36,773 bases of DNA from Pelagilacustribacter hypolimneticus. Its GTDB lineage: Bacteria > Pseudomonadota > Alphaproteobacteria > Pelagibacterales > Pelagibacteraceae. Position 1 is the stretch's first letter, and every line of letters begins with the position of its first letter. Below are positions 1 through 7,311 of this stretch, in pieces. The stretch lies in assembly GCA_965235125.1 (NCBI GenBank), contig CBDDXH010000004.1, positions 1 to 36,773 on the forward strand, in the 5' to 3' direction. The notes under the pieces are model-generated. The model was not told the DNA's origin. It did not search any database and saw nothing but the letters and a program-made list of their open reading frames with translations. A program made the translations under genes and the position numbers.

Positions 1-324
1 GAAAGAGGTCAAGTTCTTTGTAAGGCTGGATCTGTAACTCCTCATACTGAATTTGAAGCTCAAGCTTATATTTTAAAAAAAGAAGAGGGCGGAAGACACA
101 CTCCTTTCTTTACTAATTATAGACCACAGTTTTATTTTAGAACAACAGATGTTACCGGTGAAGTGATATTACCACAAGGAGTTGAAATGGTTATGCCAGG
201 TGATGACGGTAAATTTACTGTTAAATTAATTACTCCGATTGCGATGAGTGAAAAATTAAATTTTGCTATTCGTGAAGGTGGAAAAACTGTTGGAGCAGGA
301 GTAGTAACTAAAATTTTAAAATAA
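1..324 (+). CDS. tuf: Elongation factor Tu, C-terminal fragment (5' end outside window)
   Basis: The reading frame is open from base 1 to TAA at 322-324 and gives the last 107 residues of EF-Tu, the GTPase that delivers aminoacyl-tRNA to the ribosome. Visible family motifs of domains 2/3 include GGRHTPFF, YRPQFYFRTTDVTG and VEMVMPGDD, ending in VGAGVVTKILK. Domain 1 with the GTP-binding motifs lies upstream of the window. tRNA-Trp starts 6 nt after the stop, so both are probably on one transcript. No second tuf is found between fusA and rpsJ. Confidence 0.97.
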   Translation, partial: ERGQVLCKAGSVTPHTEFEAQAYILKKEEGGRHTPFFTNYRPQFYFRTTDVTGEVILPQGVEMVMPGDDGKFTVKLITPIAMSEKLNFAIREGGKTVGAGVVTKILK

Positions 325-330
325 ACGTTT

Positions 331-406
331 AGGAGCGTAGTTCAATTGGTAGAGCGCCGGTCTCCAAAACCGGAGGTTGTGGGTTCGAGTCCCTCCGCTC
401 CTGCCA
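331..406 (+). tRNA. trnW: tRNA-Trp (anticodon CCA)
   Basis: The cloverleaf can be folded by eye. The 7-bp acceptor stem pairs AGGAGCG (331-337) with CGCTCCT (396-402), followed by discriminator G403 and an encoded CCA (404-406). The anticodon stem CCGGT/ACCGG encloses the loop CTCCAAA, giving anticodon CCA (Trp). The T-arm carries GGTTCGAGTCC. It sits between tuf and secE, a common position in alphaproteobacteria, and must be cut out of the tuf-secE transcript. Confidence 0.97.
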
Positions 407-423
407 AAAACTATAAATAAAAT

Positions 424-615
424 ATGAAAAATCCTTTAAAATTTGTTCAGGAGGTTAAGCAGGAAGCTTTTAGAATTTCTTGGCCAACAAAAAAAGATAC
501 TTTAACAGGCGGGCTAATGGTTTTTGGTCTAGCTGCTATTGCAGCAATTTTTTTTCTAATTTTAGATCAACTTTTAATAACATTGCTTAATTTAGTTATT
601 ACAATAAGTTTTTAA
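424..615 (+). CDS. secE: Protein translocase subunit SecE
   Basis: This 63-residue protein is the small membrane subunit of the SecYEG translocon. Residues 1-25 are a basic cytoplasmic segment with the conserved VKQEAFRISWPTKKDTL motif. One hydrophobic membrane helix follows (about residues 30-58). The length is typical of single-TM alphaproteobacterial SecE. It lies 17 nt after tRNA-Trp and 2 nt before nusG, the classical secE-nusG pair. The AT-rich region before its ATG has no clear Shine-Dalgarno site. Confidence 0.97.
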   Translation: MKNPLKFVQEVKQEAFRISWPTKKDTLTGGLMVFGLAAIAAIFFLILDQLLITLLNLVITISF

Positions 616-617
616 AT

Positions 618-1142
618 ATGAATTGGTATATTGTTCAAGCATATTCAGGGTTTGAAAAAAAAGTAGTAGAATCTATAAAAGATACTTTAACTAAAGCTAA
701 ACTAGAATTATATTTAGGTGAAATTCTTGTGCCTTCTCAAGAGGTAACTGAAGTAAAAAAGGGAAAAAGAACTAAGAAGCAAAAAAAATATTTTCCAGGG
801 TACATTTTAGTACAACTTGATTTGAATAAAGAGGTTATTCATACAATTAAAAATATTCAAAAAGTTAGTGGTTTTTTAGGATCTGGAGATAAACCTACCC
901 CTATTTCTGATCAAGAAATAAAAAGAATTTTAGGATCCGTTTCAGAAAGTGCAATTAATCAAAAAAGTGGTATAAGTTTTGAAATTGGTGAAAAAGTAAA
1001 AGTATGCGATGGTCCTTTTGCTTCTTTTAATGGTTTAGTTGAAGAAATAGATGAAGATAAGTCCAGACTTAAAGTTTCGGTTTCTATTTTTGGCAGGGCC
1101 ACACCGGTTGATTTAGATTATAACCAAGTAGAAAAAAATTAA
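618..1142 (+). CDS. nusG: Transcription termination/antitermination factor NusG
   Basis: NusG (174 aa) binds the RNA polymerase clamp, suppresses pausing, and links polymerase to Rho or to ribosomal protein S10. The N-terminal NGN domain (about 1-115) opens with WYIVQAYSGFEKKV and contains YFPGYILVQ. The C-terminal KOW domain (about 122-174) includes FEIGEKVKVCDGPFASFNG and ends near FGRATPVDLDYNQVEK. Length matches the family. It starts 2 nt after secE and ends 1 nt before rplK. Confidence 0.98.
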   Translation: MNWYIVQAYSGFEKKVVESIKDTLTKAKLELYLGEILVPSQEVTEVKKGKRTKKQKKYFPGYILVQLDLNKEVIHTIKNIQKVSGFLGSGDKPTPISDQEIKRILGSVSESAINQKSGISFEIGEKVKVCDGPFASFNGLVEEIDEDKSRLKVSVSIFGRATPVDLDYNQVEKN

Positions 1143-1143
1143 T

Positions 1144-1569
1144 ATGGCAAAAGAAATAGCAGGTTTAATAAAATTACAAATCAAGGGAGGGCAAGCTAAT
1201 CCAGCTCCTCCTGTAGGACCTGCATTAGGTCAGCGAGGTGTAAATATTATGGAATTTTGTAAAGCTTTTAATGAAAAAACAAAATCAATGATGGGTCAAC
1301 CAATCCCTGTTGTGATCACAGTATATAAAGATAAAAAATTTGATTTTATTATCAAAACACCACCTGCTTCTCATTTCATAAAAGAAGCGGCAAAATTAAA
1401 AAGCGGTTCCAAAGAACCAGGACGGGTTATAGTTGGCTCTATTACAATGAAACAAGTAGAAGAGATAGCAAAAGCAAAAATGAAAGATTTAAACGCATTC
1501 GATCTTAAAGAGGCAACAAAGATTATTTCTGGCTCGGCAAGATCAATGGGTATTGAGGTAAAAGGCTGA
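1144..1569 (+). CDS. rplK: 50S ribosomal protein L11
   Basis: L11 (141 aa) forms the GTPase-associated centre of the 50S subunit with 23S rRNA and the L10-L12 stalk. The proline-rich start of the N-terminal domain (GQANPAPPVGPALGQRGVN) and the C-terminal rRNA-binding domain (about 75-141, ending SARSMGIEVKG) are intact. In many bacteria L1 regulates the rplKA pair by binding the leader. The stop TGA overlaps the rplA ATG by one base (TGATG), which favours coupled translation. Confidence 0.98.
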   Translation: MAKEIAGLIKLQIKGGQANPAPPVGPALGQRGVNIMEFCKAFNEKTKSMMGQPIPVVITVYKDKKFDFIIKTPPASHFIKEAAKLKSGSKEPGRVIVGSITMKQVEEIAKAKMKDLNAFDLKEATKIISGSARSMGIEVKG

Positions 1570-2261
1570 TGAAAAAAAAGTCAAAAAGATTTAAAGAAAT
1601 TTTAAAAAATTCTAAAGATTTTAAATCTAAAGATTTAAATGAAATTTTAGAATTTATTAAAAAAAATTCTACTGCAAAATTTGATGAGTCGATTGACGTT
1701 TCTTTGCGTATCGGACTTAAACAAACTAAAGGTGGAGATTTTAATTTAAGAACGGTTACTCAACTGCCGAATGGAATAGGTAAAAAAATTAAAGTTGCTG
1801 TTTTATGTGAGCCTGAAAAAAATGAAGAAGCAAAAAAAAGTGGGGCCGATATAGTTGGTTCAGATGATTTACTTGAAAAAATTGCAGCAGGAAAATTTGA
1901 TTTTGATAAATTAATTTGTACTCCTGGTATGATGAGTAAAATCGGTAAACATGGTAAAGTTTTAGGTCCAAAGGGTTTAATGCCAAATCCTAAACTTGGA
2001 ACCGTTTCAACAGATATAAAAAAATCAGTTAATGATATCAAAACCGGCTTAGTTGAAATTAAACATGATAAAGACGGAAATATCGGAGCTTCAATAGGAA
2101 GAAAAAGTTTTTCAACTGAAAATTTAATTAGTAATTTCAAACACTTTGTAGATTTTATTAAAAAAGAAAAAACCGATACAATAAAAGGTGATTTTATTAA
2201 AAATATATTTATTACATCTTCAATGGGAACTTCGATAAAAGTTAATAGTAAAGGTATTTAG
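1569..2261 (+). CDS. rplA: 50S ribosomal protein L1
   Basis: L1 (230 aa) forms the mobile L1 stalk at the E site and is the usual translational repressor of the rplK-rplA mRNA. Visible motifs include TPGMMSKIGKHGKVLGPKGLMPNPKLGTV in the central region (about residues 118-150, written here as family consensus features) and the C-terminal stretch IFITSSMGTSIKV. The N-terminus is lysine-rich, as is common in AT-rich genomes. The ATG shares one base with the rplK stop. Confidence 0.98.
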   Translation: MKKKSKRFKEILKNSKDFKSKDLNEILEFIKKNSTAKFDESIDVSLRIGLKQTKGGDFNLRTVTQLPNGIGKKIKVAVLCEPEKNEEAKKSGADIVGSDDLLEKIAAGKFDFDKLICTPGMMSKIGKHGKVLGPKGLMPNPKLGTVSTDIKKSVNDIKTGLVEIKHDKDGNIGASIGRKSFSTENLISNFKHFVDFIKKEKTDTIKGDFIKNIFITSSMGTSIKVNSKGI

Positions 2262-2263
2262 TT

Positions 2264-2776
2264 ATGATGAACAAAGAGACAAAGAAAAACTATATTGAAG
2301 AAATGAAGAAAGTATTTTCTTCTAACGAATCTGTAATGATAACTCATTACCAAGGTTTAAATGTAGTTGAATTAGATAAGTTAAGAAAAGAACTAAGAGA
2401 AAATGGAATTATTTTCAAGATTACAAAAAATAGAATTACAAAATTAGCAGTTAAAGAAACACAACTAAAAGAACTTGAAAAATTTTTCACTGGACCAACG
2501 GCAACTGCAATTTCCTCAGATCCATTCCTGTCAGCTCGAATCTTAACTAAATTTGCTAAAAGCAACGATAAATTGAAAATTATTGCCGGTTTTATGGATG
2601 GTAAAGTTATTGACCAGGCAGAAGTTGCAAAAATAGCTAGTTTGCCCACATTACAAGAAGCTAGAGCCAAAATAGTCTTTGTATTAAATGCCTCAGCTCA
2701 AAAATTAATAGCTATTTTACTTGCACAGAGTAAAAAAATAGCTAATTTAGCGCCCGCAGAAGAAATTAAAAAATAA
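2264..2776 (+). CDS. rplJ: 50S ribosomal protein L10
   Basis: L10 (170 aa) anchors the L12 dimers to the 23S rRNA at the stalk base. The N-terminal rRNA-binding domain contains VMITHYQGLNVVELDKLRKELR and IFKITKNRITKLAV. The C-terminal helix (about 135-170) that holds L12 follows. Two adjacent ATG codons (2264 and 2267) could both start it; the first lies 2 nt after rplA. Known autoregulation by L10-L12 binding upstream of rplJ would have to act inside the rplA coding region, because there is no leader gap. Confidence 0.97.
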   Translation: MMNKETKKNYIEEMKKVFSSNESVMITHYQGLNVVELDKLRKELRENGIIFKITKNRITKLAVKETQLKELEKFFTGPTATAISSDPFLSARILTKFAKSNDKLKIIAGFMDGKVIDQAEVAKIASLPTLQEARAKIVFVLNASAQKLIAILLAQSKKIANLAPAEEIKK

Positions 2777-2792
2777 TTCATAGGATTTAAGC

Positions 2793-3158
2793 ATGCCAGA
2801 TTTAAATAAAATTATTGAAGATTTGTCAAAACTGACTGTTGTAGAAGCAGCAGAACTATCAAAACAACTTGAAGAAAAATGGGGTGTAACAGCAGCCGCT
2901 CCAGTCGCAACCGCAGCAGCAGGAGGCGCAACACCTGGAGAAGAAAAATCTGAATTTATAGTTTTCTTAGCTTCAGCTGGAGATAAAAAAATTAACGTTA
3001 TAAAAGAAGTTAGAGCAATAACTGGTTTAGGATTAAAAGAAGCAAAAGATTTAGTAGAAGCTGCACCTAAAGAAGTTAAAGCTGGAGTTGCTAAAAAGGA
3101 CGCAGAAGAAATGAAAGCGAAACTTGAAGCAGCTGGCGCAAAAGTAGAATTAAAGTAA
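2793..3158 (+). CDS. rplL: 50S ribosomal protein L7/L12
   Basis: L12 (121 aa) is the flexible stalk protein that recruits and stimulates translational GTPases. The N-terminal dimerisation helices (1-35), the Ala/Gly-rich hinge (about 36-52) and the C-terminal factor-binding domain with KINVIKEVRAITGLGLKEAK are all recognisable. It lies 16 nt after rplJ with a weak AGGA upstream. A perfect palindrome follows in the 60-bp gap before rpoB. Confidence 0.98.
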   Translation: MPDLNKIIEDLSKLTVVEAAELSKQLEEKWGVTAAAPVATAAAGGATPGEEKSEFIVFLASAGDKKINVIKEVRAITGLGLKEAKDLVEAAPKEVKAGVAKKDAEEMKAKLEAAGAKVELK

Positions 3159-3174
3159 ATAAGAAATTAGTTAC

Positions 3175-3206
3175 ATTTTATTAAAGTTTTAAAACTTTAA
3201 TAAAAT
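3175..3206. repeat. Perfect 32-bp palindrome in the rplL-rpoB gap
   Basis: Bases 3175-3206 read identically on both strands, centred between 3190 and 3191. As RNA this would fold into a hairpin of about 14 bp with a 4-nt loop; all pairs are A-U except one G-C. The following bases (ATTTTAGATT) are not a clean U tract, so a strong intrinsic terminator is unlikely. In E. coli the rplL-rpoB gap holds a partial terminator and an RNase III processing site; a similar role here is inferred from position. Confidence 0.8.
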
Positions 3207-3218
3207 TTTAGATTATTA

Positions 3219-6200
3219 ATGGATTTATCTTTTACACAAAAAAAAAGTCTTAGAAAAAATTTTGGCAAGTTAATCGAAGGCTTAGCAATTCCAAATCTTA
3301 TTGAAGTACAAAAAAATTCTTATAATGAATTTTTAAGTTCAAAATCTGATCATGAAAATAATGATGAACTTACCAAAGGAATTCAAAAAACTTTTCAAAG
3401 TATATTTCCAATTGAGGATGTTAGTGAAAAATCTACATTAGAATATATTTCTTATAAATTAGAAAAACCAAAATTTGATGTGTTGGAATGTAAACAAAGA
3501 AGCTTAACTTACTCAGCTTCTATTAAAGCAAATTTAAGACTAGTTGTTTACGATATTGATACGGAAGCTAATACAAAACAAATATTGTCCACAAAAGAAC
3601 AGGAAGTATTTATTGGAGAACTTCCCTTGATGACTAAAACTGGTACATTTATTGTTAATGGCGTCGAGAGAGTTGTAGTCAATCAGATGCACAGAAGTCC
3701 AGGTGTTTTCTTCGATCATGATAAAGGAAAAACGCATAGTAGCGGAAAATTATTATTTAACTGTCGAATTATACCAGGAAGAGGTTCTTGGTTAGATTTT
3801 GAATTTGATCCAAAAGATATTTTATATTTTAGAATAGATAGAAAAAAGAAACTTCCTATTACTACTTTGCTTTATGCTCTAGGCATTAGCAGAGAACAAG
3901 TAATTGAAAATTATTACACACAAGATCAATTTACCTATAATAAAGAAACGAATAATTGGAGTACAAAATTTATTCCTGAAAACTACAAAAGACCAGTCAA
4001 ATTACCTTATGATTTAATTGATGCTAAAACTAATAAGAAATTTTTAGACAAAAGTGAAAAACTTAATCTTGTTATAGCTAACAAACTAAAAGAAAAAGGA
4101 CTTAACAGCATTATTGTTTCTAATAATGAGATTATCGGAAGATATATTGCCCATGATATTAAAGAAAAAAACGGTGAATATATAATTAGATCTGGTTTTG
4201 ATATTACTGATGAGTTACTTCAAACAATTATATCTAATGAAATTTATGCTTTAAAATTAGTAAATATAGATCCAATTAATAAAGGCCCTTATTTATTAGA
4301 AACTTTAAAAGTTGAAAAAAATATCGATAAAACTTCAGCCTTAAACGATATTTATAGAATTTTAAGACCTGGTGAACCACCAACTATAGAAGTGGCTGAG
4401 CAAGTGTTTAAAAATTTATATTTTAATAATGAGCGTTATGATTTATCAGAAGTTGGGAGAGTCAAACTAAATGCTAAGTTAAACCTTACAAGAAGTGTTA
4501 AAGATACTATTCTTTATAAAGAAGATATTTTAGCCATTATTCAACTTATGCTCGATCTTAGAGACGGCAAAGGCGATGTCGACGATATTGATCATTTAGG
4601 AAATAGAAGAGTTAGATCAGTTGGAGAACTTGTTGAAAATCAATTTAGAATTGGTTTATTGAGAATGGAAAGAACAGTTAGAGAAAAGATGTCTACTTTT
4701 CTAGAAATTGAATCTGCAATGCCTCAAGATTTAGTAAACGCAAAGCCAATTACAACTTCATTAAAAGATTTTTTTGCAACTTCTGCTCTTTCGCAGTTTA
4801 TGGATCAAACTAATCCATTATCTGAAATTACGCACAAACGAAGAGTCTCGGCTCTTGGACCTGGTGGACTTACGAGAGAAAGAGCCGGATTTGAAGTTCG
4901 GGATGTGCACCCAACTCATTATGGAAGAATTTGTCCTATCGAAACTCCAGAGGGACCAAATATTGGTTTGATAAATAGTTTAGCTACTTATTCTCGTGTA
5001 AATAAATATGGATATATAGATAGTCCTTATAAAAAAGTAGTTAATGGAAAAGTTACAAAAGAAATTTTTTATCTATCAGCAATTGAAGAAGAAAAATTTA
5101 CTATTGCTCAGGCTAATTCTCCAATTAATAAAGATGGAACTTTTGAAGAAGAATTAGTTTCTTGTAGACGAAATTTAAATTTCCTTTTAGCTAACAGAGA
5201 TAGCATAGACTATATCGACGTATCACCAAAACAATTAGTCTCAGTTGCAGCAGCTATCATTCCTTTTTTAGAAAATGATGACGCGAACAGAGCTTTAATG
5301 GGATCGAACATGATGAGACAAGCGGTACCACTTCTAAAGCCTGACTCCCCAATCGTTGGTACTGGAATGGAATCGGATGTAGCTTTAGATTCAGGTGTAG
5401 TTATTGTTTCAAGAAGAAATGGAATCGTTGATAAAATTGACGGTAAAAGAATTGTAGTTAAAGCAACAGACGATAAAGATTTATCTCAATCTGCTGTTGA
5501 TATTTATAATTTATCAAAATTTAAAAGATCTAATCAAAACACATGTATTAATCAAAGACCTCTAGTCAAAGTTGGAGATGTTATTAAAACAGGGGACATT
5601 ATTGCAGATGGTCCAGCTACAAAACTCGGAGAATTAGCTTTGGGCAAAAATGTAACCGTAGCATTTATGCCTTGGCAAGGTTACAATTTCGAAGACTCAA
5701 TTTTAATTTCTGAAAGATGTGTCACTGAAGATGTTTTTACCTCTATACATATCGAAGAATATGAATGTATGGCTCGAGACACCAAATTAGGAGCTGAAGA
5801 AATAACAAGAGATATCCCAAATGTTAGCGAAGAAAGTTTACGAAATTTAGATGAGTCTGGAATAGTTTATGTTGGGGCAGAAGTAAAACCTGGAGATATT
5901 TTAGTTGGTAAAGTTACACCAAAAAGTGAAACCTCTTCTAGTCCAGAAGAAAAATTATTAAGATCAATATTTGGCGAAAAAGCTACCGACGTAAGAGACT
6001 CTTCTCTTAAACTTAAATCAGGTGGAGCGGGAGTTGTTATAGATGTTAAAGTATTTAATAGGCACGGTATAGAAAAAGATGAAAGATCTATAGCCATTGA
6101 GAGAGCTGAGATAGAATTAGTTCAAGAAGATAAATTAGTTGAAGAAGAAATTTTAAACAGAAATATTAAATCAAGAGCAATTGATCTGTTAAAAAATAAA

Positions 6201-7310
6201 AAATTAGACAAATCTTATAAATCAATCGACTCTAATACACCTTTACAGGTTGAACATTTAAATGATTTAAATTTAAAAGAAATTTGGAAACTTACTTTTT
6301 CAGAGGATCAAGTAAGTCAAAATCTTTTAAAACTTAAAAAACAATTTGATGAAGCCAATGAAGATATTAAATTAAGATTTGAAGACAAAGTAATTAAAAT
6401 TAAACAAGGCGATGATCTTTTACCTACAGTAATGAAAGTAGTAAAAGTGTTTGTTGCAGTTAAAAGAAGATTGATGCCAGGAGATAAAATGGCAGGAAGA
6501 CATGGCAATAAAGGCGTAGTTAGTAAAATAGTTGCTGCGGAAGATATGCCATATATGTCAAATGGAAAACCAGTTGATATCGTTTTAAACCCTTTAGGTG
6601 TTCCTAGCCGTATGAATGTTGGTCAAATTTTAGAAACTCATTTGGGTTGGGCATGTCACGAATTAGGTGATCAACTAAAAGAATATTTAATTAATTTTGA
6701 TAAAACAATTGAAGAGCTTAAGAAAAAATTAACAAATATTTATGGAAAAGAATATTATGAAAAAGTTGTTAGCAAATTAAACAAAAAAGAACTATTTGAA
6801 TTCCTTGAAAATATTTCAAATGGCGTTCCAATTGCAACTCCTGTTTTTGATGGCGCAAGTACCGATGACATTAAAGATATGTTAAATTTGGCTAAACTAC
6901 CAACTTCGGGCCAAACTACATTGTGGGATGGTCTAACAGGAGAAAAGTTTGACAGACCAGTTACTGTTGGCATCATTTATATGATGAAATTAAATCACCT
7001 TGTGGAAGATAAAATTCATGCAAGATCAACAGGACCATATAGTCTAGTTACGCAACAACCACTTGGAGGCAAAGCTCAAATGGGAGGGCAAAGATTTGGC
7101 GAAATGGAAGTTTGGGCCTTAGAAGCATATGGCGCCGCTTATACTCTGCAAGAAATTTTAACTGTTAAATCAGATGATGTTGCTGGAAGAACTAAGGTTT
7201 ACGAAACTATTGTTAAAGGAAATAATAATTTTGAGTCTGGTGTTCCAGAATCTTTTAACGTTTTAATTAAAGAGATTAGAGCCTTAGCACTAAATATAGA
7301 ATTAAATTAA
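3219..7310 (+). CDS. rpoB: DNA-directed RNA polymerase subunit beta
   Basis: The beta subunit (1363 aa) forms half of the RNA polymerase catalytic cleft. The N-terminus (TQKKSLRKNFGKL, PNLIEVQKNSYNEFL) is typical. The rifampicin-pocket region at about 525-560 has SQFMDQTNPL, THKRR, SALGPGGL and PIETPEGPNIGLI, with sensitive-type residues as far as can be judged by eye. The active-site motif GDKMAGRHGNKGV is at 1088-1100, and the C-terminus has GGKAQMGGQRFGEMEVWALEAYGA. Length is near other alphaproteobacterial RpoB. The start lies 60 bp after rplL without an obvious ribosome-binding site, and the gene ends 1 bp before rpoC. Confidence 0.99.
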   Translation: MDLSFTQKKSLRKNFGKLIEGLAIPNLIEVQKNSYNEFLSSKSDHENNDELTKGIQKTFQSIFPIEDVSEKSTLEYISYKLEKPKFDVLECKQRSLTYSASIKANLRLVVYDIDTEANTKQILSTKEQEVFIGELPLMTKTGTFIVNGVERVVVNQMHRSPGVFFDHDKGKTHSSGKLLFNCRIIPGRGSWLDFEFDPKDILYFRIDRKKKLPITTLLYALGISREQVIENYYTQDQFTYNKETNNWSTKFIPENYKRPVKLPYDLIDAKTNKKFLDKSEKLNLVIANKLKEKGLNSIIVSNNEIIGRYIAHDIKEKNGEYIIRSGFDITDELLQTIISNEIYALKLVNIDPINKGPYLLETLKVEKNIDKTSALNDIYRILRPGEPPTIEVAEQVFKNLYFNNERYDLSEVGRVKLNAKLNLTRSVKDTILYKEDILAIIQLMLDLRDGKGDVDDIDHLGNRRVRSVGELVENQFRIGLLRMERTVREKMSTFLEIESAMPQDLVNAKPITTSLKDFFATSALSQFMDQTNPLSEITHKRRVSALGPGGLTRERAGFEVRDVHPTHYGRICPIETPEGPNIGLINSLATYSRVNKYGYIDSPYKKVVNGKVTKEIFYLSAIEEEKFTIAQANSPINKDGTFEEELVSCRRNLNFLLANRDSIDYIDVSPKQLVSVAAAIIPFLENDDANRALMGSNMMRQAVPLLKPDSPIVGTGMESDVALDSGVVIVSRRNGIVDKIDGKRIVVKATDDKDLSQSAVDIYNLSKFKRSNQNTCINQRPLVKVGDVIKTGDIIADGPATKLGELALGKNVTVAFMPWQGYNFEDSILISERCVTEDVFTSIHIEEYECMARDTKLGAEEITRDIPNVSEESLRNLDESGIVYVGAEVKPGDILVGKVTPKSETSSSPEEKLLRSIFGEKATDVRDSSLKLKSGGAGVVIDVKVFNRHGIEKDERSIAIERAEIELVQEDKLVEEEILNRNIKSRAIDLLKNKKLDKSYKSIDSNTPLQVEHLNDLNLKEIWKLTFSEDQVSQNLLKLKKQFDEANEDIKLRFEDKVIKIKQGDDLLPTVMKVVKVFVAVKRRLMPGDKMAGRHGNKGVVSKIVAAEDMPYMSNGKPVDIVLNPLGVPSRMNVGQILETHLGWACHELGDQLKEYLINFDKTIEELKKKLTNIYGKEYYEKVVSKLNKKELFEFLENISNGVPIATPVFDGASTDDIKDMLNLAKLPTSGQTTLWDGLTGEKFDRPVTVGIIYMMKLNHLVEDKIHARSTGPYSLVTQQPLGGKAQMGGQRFGEMEVWALEAYGAAYTLQEILTVKSDDVAGRTKVYETIVKGNNNFESGVPESFNVLIKEIRALALNIELN

Positions 7311-7311
7311 T

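Noticed and set aside
1760..2140. Open frame of 126 codons on the minus strand inside rplA
   Set aside because: It is antisense to a well-supported ribosomal gene, has no family features, and similar minus-strand frames occur in most genes here because of codon bias.
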